Below are positions 14,884 through 20,287 of a stretch of DNA of 20,287 nt, piece by piece. Below the pieces are notes generated by a model that was given only the letters and a program-made list of their open reading frames with translations, was not told where the DNA came from and ran no database searches. Within the stretch, counting starts at the first letter, position 1. Each line of letters begins with the position of its first letter. The position numbers and the translations under genes are program-made. The stretch comes from UMGS1840 sp045661305 (GTDB lineage: Bacteria > Bacillota > Clostridia > UMGS1840), in NCBI GenBank assembly GCA_045661305.1, contig JAZRFJ010000008.1, forward strand, positions 1 through 20,287, read 5' to 3'.

Positions 14884-14959
14884 TGGTGAGCCATCGGAGA
14901 TTCGAACTCCGGACAACTTGATTAAAAGTCAAGTGCTCTACCGACTGAGCTAATGGCCC
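14884..14959 (-). tRNA. tRNA-Lys (anticodon UUU)
   Basis: A 76-nt cloverleaf on the minus strand. The acceptor GGGCCAT pairs with ATGGCTC (one G-U), the anticodon arm CTTGA-CTTTTAA-TCAAG gives UUU, and the T-arm contains GTTCGAATC. CCA is encoded. It is the last of five tRNA genes. Confidence 0.97.
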
Positions 14960-14978
14960 TTATTCAATTAAAAAGATT

Positions 14979-15054
14979 TGGCTGGGATAGCTGGACTCGA
15001 ACCAGCGAAATGCAGGAGTCAAAGTCCTGTGCCTTACCACTTGGCTATATCCCA
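14979..15054 (-). tRNA. tRNA-Gln (anticodon UUG)
   Basis: A 76-nt cloverleaf. The acceptor TGGGATA/TATCCCA shows the U1-A72 pair typical of bacterial tRNA-Gln. The anticodon arm CAGGA-CTTTGAC-TCCTG gives UUG. CCA is encoded. Confidence 0.97.
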
Positions 15055-15080
15055 ACAGGTAATGCGAACATTAAATTTTG

Positions 15081-15157
15081 TGGGGTGGATAATCGGGTTC
15101 GAACCGATGACACCCAGAGCCACAATCTGGTACTCTACCAACTGAGCTATACCCACC
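15081..15157 (-). tRNA. tRNA-His (anticodon GUG)
   Basis: Acceptor GTGGGTA/TATCCAC with the extra encoded G(-1) at 15157 opposite C73, the histidine identity element. The anticodon arm CCAGA-TTGTGGC-TCTGG gives GUG. CCA is encoded. Confidence 0.97.
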
Positions 15158-15179
15158 ATACAACACACAAAAATGCTAA

Positions 15180-15256
15180 TGGCGCGCCCGGAGAGATTCG
15201 AACTCCCGGCCCATTGCTTAGAAGGCAATTGCTCTATCCAACTGAGCTACGGGCGC
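15180..15256 (-). tRNA. tRNA-Arg (anticodon UCU)
   Basis: A 77-nt cloverleaf. Acceptor GCGCCCG/CGGGCGC with G73; the anticodon arm ATTGC-CTTCTAA-GCAAT gives UCU, reading AGA/AGG codons. CCA is encoded. Confidence 0.97.
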
Positions 15257-15277
15257 ACATCCCGCCATGGAAAATTG

Positions 15278-15352
15278 TGGAGCGGGTGATGGGAATCGAA
15301 CCCACACAATCAGCTTGGAAGGCTGAGATTCTAGCCATTGAACTACACCCGC
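15278..15352 (-). tRNA. tRNA-Gly (anticodon UCC)
   Basis: A 75-nt cloverleaf. Acceptor GCGGGTG/CACCCGC; the anticodon arm TCAGC-CTTCCAA-GCTGA gives UCC. CCA is encoded. It is the first gene of the tRNA operon, about 30 nt after the -10 element. Confidence 0.97.
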
Positions 15353-15381
15353 ATAGTTGTCTTTTTTTCAACCGCTTGTCT

Positions 15382-15410
15382 ATTATATCAAATTAAATAT
15401 GATTTGTCAA
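15382..15410 (-). promoter_or_regulatory. Perfect-consensus promoter of the tRNA operon
   Basis: On the minus strand TTGACA (15405-15410) and TATAAT (15382-15387) are separated by exactly 17 nt, as expected for strongly expressed stable RNA. The stretch from here to 15577 is A+T-rich and holds no gene that I can support. Confidence 0.92.
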
Positions 15411-15577
15411 TACTTTTTTTGAAATTTTTTCATTTTTTTATAACTATAGGAAATTTCACTAAAAATAGCTTAATTTCCAAGGTATTTAATGTGACTTTCT
15501 ATAAAGAAACTGAATATATTTTATGTATTTATAAGCTTTATATACTTCTTAATTATTTATAATTTATTTAATTTTCA

Positions 15578-15607
15578 TTGACAAAAATAATATTATTGAG
15601 GTATAAT
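15578..15607 (+). promoter_or_regulatory. Promoter of the flavin reductase-like gene
   Basis: TTGACA (15578-15583) and TATAAT (15602-15607) with an 18-nt spacer. The start is expected near 15614, about 24 nt before the ATG. Confidence 0.8.
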
Positions 15608-15637
15608 ATTATAAAAAATGAAAGGAAACTCAAAATA

Positions 15638-16222
15638 ATGGAAAATAGAACTGTTTGGGAAGGTTCAGCCCTTTTATCACCTGTACCTGCCGTTTTAGTA
15701 AGTGTTGGTGATGAAAATGAGAAAAATGTTTTTACAGTTGCCTGGACAGGAACACTTAATACTAAACCACCAAAAACATATATTTCAGTGCGTCCCGAAA
15801 GGCACTCATATAAAATAATTGAAGAAACAGGCGAATTTGTTATAAACTTGCCTTCTTGCGATTTAGTTAAAGCAGTTGACTACTGTGGTGTAAAAAGCGG
15901 TAAAAATGCAGATAAATTTAAAAATATGTCCCTGACAGCAAAAAAAAGTGTTTCTGTTAGTGCACCTTATATAGAGGAATGTCCGATAAGCATGGAATGC
16001 AGGGTATGTGACAAAATTCATCTTGGTACACACACTATGTTTATAGCAGATATTTTGAAAATTTCAGTAAAAAATGAATTTATTGATAATAACGGAAAGC
16101 TATTAATTAAAAAATGTAATCTTCTGGCATATGCACACGGAGAATATTTTTCTTTGGGAAATACTCTCGGAACATTTGGTTATAGCGTCAGAAAAAAGAA
16201 AAATTATAAAAAGAAAAAATAA
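15638..16222 (+). CDS. Flavin reductase family protein (flavoredoxin-like)
   Basis: 194-aa FMN-binding split-barrel protein. ALLSPVPAVLVSVGDENEKNVFTVAWTG (about 10-37) and PPKTYISVRPERHSYKII are the typical FMN-binding N-terminal strands; ETGEFVINLPS, YCGVKSGKNADKF and LGTHTMFIADI follow. Relatives in anaerobes are flavoredoxins or flavin reductases moving electrons through bound FMN; the partner is unknown. An in-frame TTG at 15578 would add 20 residues but lies inside the -35 element, so ATG 15638 is the start (AAAGGA about 11 nt upstream). The C-terminus is a strongly basic tail (RKKKNYKKKK). Confidence 0.88.
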   Translation: MENRTVWEGSALLSPVPAVLVSVGDENEKNVFTVAWTGTLNTKPPKTYISVRPERHSYKIIEETGEFVINLPSCDLVKAVDYCGVKSGKNADKFKNMSLTAKKSVSVSAPYIEECPISMECRVCDKIHLGTHTMFIADILKISVKNEFIDNNGKLLIKKCNLLAYAHGEYFSLGNTLGTFGYSVRKKKNYKKKK

Positions 16223-16253
16223 AATTTAGATTTATACCGTTTGGATATAAAAA

Positions 16254-16283
16254 AACAGCCCTACCGTTTTTGGTAAGGCTGTT
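16254..16283. terminator. Bidirectional terminator between the flavin reductase and ABC ATPase genes
   Basis: Arms AACAGCC-C-TACC and GGTA-A-GGCTGTT pair with one C/A mismatch. On the minus strand the stem runs into seven T, a good end for the ATPase transcript. On the plus strand AATTTTTA follows, a weaker signal for the flavin reductase transcript. Confidence 0.8.
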
Positions 16284-16299
16284 AATTTTTATAGTCTAA

Positions 16300-17415
16300 T
16301 TAATCAGTAATTGTAAGTGAAGTTTCTTTATCAAAGATATGAAGCTTTGTAAGGTCAAAGCCAACTTTGATTGTATCACCGATTTTAGCTGTTGTTCTTG
16401 GGTTAACTCTTGCAATAGCATTTGTCTTATCACCGATTGTGATATAAAGATATGTTTCAGCACCCATCATTTCTGTAATATCAATCTTAACATCTACGCA
16501 GCTATCAGGGTTCATACCAATGAAAGCTTCTTCATCATGAATATTTTCAGGTCTGATACCAAATACAACTTCCTGACCAGCTTTTTCTTTAACTTTGTCT
16601 GTAAGTTTATCTTCAGGAACTCTGATTTTACCACCATCAAATGTGAGGTAATATGCACCCTGTTCTTCTGAAAGTGTAGCATCAATGAAGTTCATCTGTG
16701 GGCTACCCATAAATCCTGCAACAAAGAGGTTAACAGGATGTTCATAAAGATTCTGAGGTGTATCAATCTGCTGAACAACACCATCTTTCATAACAACGAT
16801 TCTTGAACCCATTGTCATAGCTTCAGTCTGGTCATGTGTTACATAGATAAATGTTGTCTGTAATCTCTTGTGGAGTTTACCGATTTCAGATCTCATCTGT
16901 ACTCTCAATTTAGCATCAAGGTTAGAAAGCGGTTCGTCCATAAGGAAAACCTTAGGTTCTCTAACGATAGCACGACCAAGTGCAACACGCTGTCTCTGAC
17001 CGCCTGATAAAGCCTTAGGCTTTCTGTCAAGCAAGTGTTCGATATCAAGTGTTTTTGCTGCCTCATGAACTCTTCTTTTGATTTCATCTTTTGGAACTTT
17101 TTTGATTTTAAGACCAAAAGCCATGTTATCAAAAACTGTCATGTGCGGATACAAAGCATAGCTCTGGAAAACCATAGCAATATCTCTGTCTTTTGGTGAA
17201 ACATTGTTAACGAGTTTATCACCGATATAAAGTTCACCGCTTGTAATTTCTTCAAGTCCTGCAATCATTCTAAGTGTTGTAGATTTACCACAGCCTGAAG
17301 GACCAACAAGAATTATAAACTCTTTGTCTTCGATGTCAATACTGAAGTTATCAACTGATTTCTGCTGACTATCTTCATATACCTTTGTGATGTTTTTAAG
17401 TATTAAGCCTGCCAT
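16300..17415 (-). CDS. ugpC: ABC transporter ATP-binding protein, MsmX/UgpC family (sugar uptake)
   Basis: 371-aa ATPase of the carbohydrate-uptake (CUT1) type. Walker A is GPSGCGKST (38-46), the Q-loop is FQSYALYP (Q84), the signature is LSGGQRQR (136-143), Walker B is FLMDEP (157-162) and the switch histidine is H194 in THDQTEAM. The C-terminal third (about 240-371) is the TOBE/regulatory domain (VVFGIRPENIHD). No permease or binding-protein gene is adjacent, so it may serve several sugar importers, as MsmX does in Bacillus. An in-frame start at 17466 adds 17 residues without family support. ATG 17415 has AAGGAG 7-8 nt upstream and is chosen. Confidence 0.93.
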   Translation of the reverse strand: MAGLILKNITKVYEDSQQKSVDNFSIDIEDKEFIILVGPSGCGKSTTLRMIAGLEEITSGELYIGDKLVNNVSPKDRDIAMVFQSYALYPHMTVFDNMAFGLKIKKVPKDEIKRRVHEAAKTLDIEHLLDRKPKALSGGQRQRVALGRAIVREPKVFLMDEPLSNLDAKLRVQMRSEIGKLHKRLQTTFIYVTHDQTEAMTMGSRIVVMKDGVVQQIDTPQNLYEHPVNLFVAGFMGSPQMNFIDATLSEEQGAYYLTFDGGKIRVPEDKLTDKVKEKAGQEVVFGIRPENIHDEEAFIGMNPDSCVDVKIDITEMMGAETYLYITIGDKTNAIARVNPRTTAKIGDTIKVGFDLTKLHIFDKETSLTITD

Positions 17416-17448
17416 TTTTTTATCTCCTTCGCAAATTATACTATTTTT

Positions 17449-17466
17449 ATGATAATATTGTATCAT
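17449..17466. promoter_or_regulatory. Inverted repeat upstream of the ABC ATPase gene (possible operator)
   Basis: ATGATA-N6-TATCAT, a perfect 6-bp dyad centred about 43 nt before the ATPase start. A minus-strand TATAAT lies between it and the gene. It is the right size for a dimeric repressor, but it may be chance in A+T-rich DNA. Confidence 0.3.
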
Positions 17467-17551
17467 ACTTTTTGCAAAAATGGAAGTGGTTAAATATACA
17501 AAATTTAATTATTTTTTTTATTCACAATGACTAACAGTTAAAAAAAGGGGG

Positions 17552-17580
17552 TTGAAATTGTAAATATTTTGTGCTAAAAT
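17552..17580 (+). promoter_or_regulatory. Promoter of the rlmD-like gene
   Basis: TTGAAA (17552-17557) and TAAAAT (17575-17580) with a 17-nt spacer, about 30 nt before the ATG. Confidence 0.65.
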
Positions 17581-17609
17581 AACATAAATGGTAGATTTAG
17601 AGGTGCAAA

Positions 17610-18959
17610 ATGATTAAAAAAAATGACATTCTTAAAATAGAGATACACGACATTTCCTTTGACGGTCAGGGAATAGGAAAAACAGAGGACGGTATTGTTA
17701 TATTTGTAAAAGAAGCTTTGTTGGGAGAGGTTTTGGAAGTTCAGATTTTGAAAGTTTTAAAGAACATGGCGTTTGCGAAAATAAGAAGTATTATTACCCC
17801 ATCGCCATACAGATGTGAACCTTTTTGTGAAGTTTATACAAAATGCGGAGGATGTACTTTCGGACATGTTTCATATGAAGAAGAAATGAATTACAAGAAG
17901 AACATTATAAAAACATCATTAAAAACTATCGCTGGCATTGATTTTTCAGATATCGAAATTTTCGGATACGATAAACTTCATTACAGAAACAAAATGCTTC
18001 TTCCTTTTGGAACAAACGAAAAAAATGAATGTGACGCAGGATTTTACAGAAAAAGAACACATGATATAATCCCTTATGAAACCTGTAAAATCACACCACA
18101 AAGCTTTAACATTATAAAGGATGAAACAGTAAAATTTGCAAACGAAAAAAAGCTTACGGTTTTTGATGAAAAAACTGCAAAAGGCTTACTTCGACACCTT
18201 TATATAAGAAAAGCTTTTCATACCGACGAAATTATGGTCGGTCTTGTTATAAACGGTGATACACTCCCCTTTTTGGATGAATACATTAATCGTCTTATTA
18301 ATCTTAATCTCAATATAAAAAGCATTGTTCTTAATATAAACAAGAAAAAAACAAATGTAATTTTAGGTGAAGAAACAAAGGTTATTTTTGGTGAAAAGTA
18401 TATAACAGATATAATGAACGGAAATAAGATAAACATTTCGTGTCAGTCGTTTTATCAGGTAAATACTCCACAGGCAGAATTTTTATATGACAAGGCTCTT
18501 TCATATTTAGATGAAGAAAATGATACTGTTTTTGACCTTTATTCAGGTATAGGTACAATTTCGATGTGCCTTTCCAAAAAAGCTAAAAAAGTTTACGGAG
18601 TTGAGAGCTGTGAACCTGCTGTCGAGGACGCAAACATGAACAAAAAACTCAATAACATTGACAATTTAGAGTTTATTTGCGATTTATCTGAAAACGCTGT
18701 TCCAAAGCTTATAAATGACGGAATAATACCAACGACAGTTGTACTTGACCCGCCAAGAAGCGGTTGTGAAAAATCACTTCTTGACACAATTATAAAAGCT
18801 TCTCCAAAAAAGATTGTTTATATAAGCTGCAACCATGCAACTCTTGCAAGAGATTTGAAAATTTTAAAGGATTTTTATGAAGTTAAAGATGTTATAGGTG
18901 TGGATTTATTCCCAAAAACTCAACACTGTGAAGTTATCTGTGCTTTGCACAGGAAATAA
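17610..18959 (+). CDS. rlmD: 23S rRNA (uracil-5-)-methyltransferase RlmD/RlmCD-like
   Basis: 449-aa TrmA/RumA-family enzyme. An N-terminal TRAM domain (1-60, IEIHDISFDGQGIGK) is followed by 4Fe-4S ligands C73, C79, C82 (C-x5-C-x2-C) and C159. The SAM-binding motif is FDLYSGIGTISM (308-319), DPPRSG lies at 380-385, the nucleophile is C407 in YISCNHATLARD and the base is E441 in HCEVIC. It makes 5-methyluridine in 23S rRNA from S-adenosylmethionine. In Firmicutes one such protein can modify both U747 and U1939, so the exact site is open. GAGGTG lies about 5 nt before the ATG. Confidence 0.92.
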   Translation: MIKKNDILKIEIHDISFDGQGIGKTEDGIVIFVKEALLGEVLEVQILKVLKNMAFAKIRSIITPSPYRCEPFCEVYTKCGGCTFGHVSYEEEMNYKKNIIKTSLKTIAGIDFSDIEIFGYDKLHYRNKMLLPFGTNEKNECDAGFYRKRTHDIIPYETCKITPQSFNIIKDETVKFANEKKLTVFDEKTAKGLLRHLYIRKAFHTDEIMVGLVINGDTLPFLDEYINRLINLNLNIKSIVLNINKKKTNVILGEETKVIFGEKYITDIMNGNKINISCQSFYQVNTPQAEFLYDKALSYLDEENDTVFDLYSGIGTISMCLSKKAKKVYGVESCEPAVEDANMNKKLNNIDNLEFICDLSENAVPKLINDGIIPTTVVLDPPRSGCEKSLLDTIIKASPKKIVYISCNHATLARDLKILKDFYEVKDVIGVDLFPKTQHCEVICALHRK

Positions 18960-19023
18960 TACACATATGATTTTGGATTTTTTAATATAATTTAATAATA
19001 AACTATCAAAAAAGGAGAGTAAA

Positions 19024-19554
19024 ATGAATACTATTGTTATTTATAAATCAAAATACGGCTCTACAAAAACCTATGCTGAGTGTATTTCAGAAGAATTGGG
19101 ATGCGAGTGCATTGAAAACAAAAAATTTTCTGTCAGCGATTTTTCAAATTATGATACAATCGTTTACGGTGGAGGTCTTTATGCTGAAATGATTGCAGGA
19201 ATAAGCCTCATAACAAAAAATCTTGATAAATTAAAAGATAAAAAAATAGTTATTTTCACAACAGGTCTTACCCCCGTTTCATGCAGAGAATATTATGACG
19301 AAATGGTTATTGAAAAAAATTTCAAAGCAAAAACTCCCCCGCAAAATATAAAGATTTTTAATTTCTTAGGAAAAATGATTATTGACGAACTTTCCTTACC
19401 ACATAAGACTGCAATAAAAGCACTAAAAAAGATAATGTCAGGCAAAGAAAATCCAACCCAAATGGAAAAGATGTTGATTGAGCTTTGTGACAAAGACGGA
19501 GATTTTACAGACAAAAACGCAGTAGTTCCGCTTATTGAGTACATAAAAAATTAA
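19024..19554 (+). CDS. Flavodoxin domain protein
   Basis: 176-aa protein with an N-terminal flavodoxin fold. The phosphate-binding loop YKSKYGSTKTYAE (7-19) holds FMN, and YGGGLYAEMIAG and IFTTGLTP are the following loops. The family includes menaquinone-dependent protoporphyrinogen oxidases (HemG-like) and general flavodoxins; the role here is not determined. The C-terminal 60 residues (KALKKIMSGKENPTQMEKML) are an unrecognised helical extension. AAAGGAG precedes the ATG at good spacing. A TATAAT at 18986-18991 without a clear -35 may be its promoter. Confidence 0.85.
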   Translation: MNTIVIYKSKYGSTKTYAECISEELGCECIENKKFSVSDFSNYDTIVYGGGLYAEMIAGISLITKNLDKLKDKKIVIFTTGLTPVSCREYYDEMVIEKNFKAKTPPQNIKIFNFLGKMIIDELSLPHKTAIKALKKIMSGKENPTQMEKMLIELCDKDGDFTDKNAVVPLIEYIKN

Positions 19555-19628
19555 AAACATAAGATTTTTCAAGCCATCATATAATAAATACATAAAAACA
19601 ATTTTATTATTTATTAAAGGTGATTTTA

Positions 19629-20093
19629 ATGAAAATCAATTTCAAAAAACTTCTTATGTACTTAGGAATTACTCTTGGAGTCGGTGCCTTGGCAGCATTT
19701 TTCACCATGAACAGCATGGATATTTATTCAAAAATAAATAGACCTGCACTTGCACCGCCTGCAATTGTTTTTCCTATTGCATGGACTATTCTCTACTCAC
19801 TTATGGCAATAAGTGCCTATATTGTTTCAGAAAGTGATTGTGAAAACAAAGAATCTGCTCTCACAAGCTTTTATGTTCAGTTAGCAGTTAATTTTGTATG
19901 GCCGCTTATTTTCTTTAATTTACAAGCATTTTTAGTATCACTTTTGTGGCTTGTTTTGCTTGTTGTGCTTGTCATTATTATGATAATTAAGTTTTACAGA
20001 TGTAAGCCCATAAGTGCATACTTACAGATTCCATATCTTTTATGGTTACTTTTTGCAACATATCTTAACTTTTCAATCTATATTATGAACTAA
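19629..20093 (+). CDS. tspO: TspO/MBR family membrane protein
   Basis: 154-aa protein with five predicted membrane helices, as in TspO/peripheral benzodiazepine receptor proteins. Typical segments are KINRPALAPPAIVFPIAWTI (about 37-56), YSLMAISAYIV, FYVQLAVNFVWPLIFF, and the C-terminal IPYLLWLLFATYLNFSIY with its conserved tryptophan. Bacterial TspO binds porphyrins and is linked to tetrapyrrole or stress responses. A GTG at 19620 is in frame, but it forms part of the AAAGGTGA ribosome binding site, so ATG 19629 (spacing 5) is the start. A terminator follows directly. Confidence 0.93.
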   Translation: MKINFKKLLMYLGITLGVGALAAFFTMNSMDIYSKINRPALAPPAIVFPIAWTILYSLMAISAYIVSESDCENKESALTSFYVQLAVNFVWPLIFFNLQAFLVSLLWLVLLVVLVIIMIIKFYRCKPISAYLQIPYLLWLLFATYLNFSIYIMN

Positions 20094-20099
20094 AAAAAC

Positions 20100-20142
20100 T
20101 GCCTCAACAAACATTCTATCGCTTGTTGAGGCATCTTTTTTA
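20100..20142 (+). terminator. Rho-independent terminator after tspO
   Basis: TGCCTCAACAA and its exact complement (11 bp) flank a 12-nt loop, followed by TCTTTTTTATTT, 6 nt after the tspO stop. Confidence 0.88.
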
Positions 20143-20146
20143 TTTC

Positions 20147-20186
20147 GGCTCTATAATAAATGTTGTGGTCAACAATAAAAAGAGCT
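20147..20186. repeat. 40-bp GGCTCT...AGAGCT repeat, relative of the 14589 element
   Basis: Starts with the same 18 nt as 14589 (GGCTCTATAATAAATGTT), continues GTGG as at the other end of that element, and closes with AAAAAGAGCT. It looks like two abutting element ends with nothing between. Confidence 0.5.
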
Positions 20187-20241
20187 TTCAAAAAAATTAA
20201 AAAAATAATGAAAAAAGAGAGCATTTTTATAAAAAATCTGT

Positions 20242-20247
20242 TATAAT
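20242..20247 (+). promoter_or_regulatory. Extended -10 promoter for the gene at the right edge
   Basis: TGTTATAAT gives an extended -10 (TGN before TATAAT at 20242-20247); no -35 resembling TTGACA is present at 17 nt. The start is expected near 20254. Confidence 0.55.
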
Positions 20248-20282
20248 GAATTTGTCCAAACAAAATAACGGAGGTTATAAAA

Positions 20283-20287
20283 ATGCT
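20283..20287 (+). CDS. Start of a further gene, cut by the window edge
   Basis: ATG with CGGAGG 8 nt upstream and an extended -10 promoter before it. Only the first codon and two bases are inside the window, so nothing can be said about the product. Confidence 0.55.

Noticed and set aside
14953..15396. 147-aa plus-strand ORF across the tRNA cluster
   Set aside because: It is antisense to four confidently folded tRNA genes; the peptide is the well-known false protein produced by tRNA complements.
15449..15478. GGAAATT...AATTTCC inverted repeat
   Set aside because: Only 7-bp arms with a 16-nt loop in very A+T-rich DNA and no gene signal attached; likely chance.

Overview
The window reads as a chromosomal segment of a low-GC, Gram-positive anaerobe of the class Clostridia (Bacillota). 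This rests on A+T-rich DNA with AAAGGAG-type ribosome binding sites, the sporulation-type set YqfC/YqfD/PhoH/YbeY plus a YlbJ-like membrane protein, S-layer homology repeats, an MsmX/UgpC-type sugar ATPase and CCA-encoding tRNA genes. YqfC, YqfD and YlbJ suggest a spore-forming lineage, but genus cannot be read from the sequence.

Layout. (1) 1-990: 3' part of an SLH surface protein, facing a long minus-strand run across a 20-bp-arm hairpin. (2) 1080-5914, minus: an operon of a DivIVA-like coiled-coil protein, an Lrp-type regulator, a class I aminotransferase, the tRNA methyltransferase TrmL, a PHP-fold phosphoesterase and the tRNA methylthiotransferase MtaB. Short gaps and ATGA/GTGA overlaps link most genes, and a consensus-like promoter lies upstream. 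(3) 6066-9069, minus: yqfC-yqfD-phoH-ybeY, a shortened form of the classical Firmicutes cluster. (4) 9148-10895, plus: ylbJ-like gene coupled to an M14 metallopeptidase, converging on and overlapping a minus-strand FAD/Rieske oxidoreductase. (5) 12308-14498, plus: uracil permease and uracil phosphoribosyltransferase with promoter and terminator, a pyrimidine-salvage unit. (6) 14499-14883: a 385-base non-coding region packed with structure. (7) 14884-15410, minus: five tRNA genes (Gly, Arg, His, Gln, Lys in transcription order) behind a perfect-consensus promoter. (8) 15578-20093: flavin reductase-like protein, MsmX-like ATPase (minus), RlmD-type rRNA methyltransferase, a flavodoxin and a TspO-family membrane protein; a further gene starts at 20283.

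The most unusual object is at 14696-14848. It is an array of seven different small perfect hairpins, each bounded by TG...CA and separated by exactly 5-nt linkers (TGAAT in the left half, ATTCA or ATTAG in the right half). Read in each half's own orientation, every loop is GNA or GNNA, and six of seven are closed by a C-G pair. That is the motif known for exceptionally stable single-stranded DNA mini-hairpins. Next to it is a 93-bp segment with GGCTCT...AGAGCC inverted ends whose left end recurs at 20147, suggesting remnants of one mobile-element family. No phage, CRISPR array, defence system or intact transposase gene was recognised.
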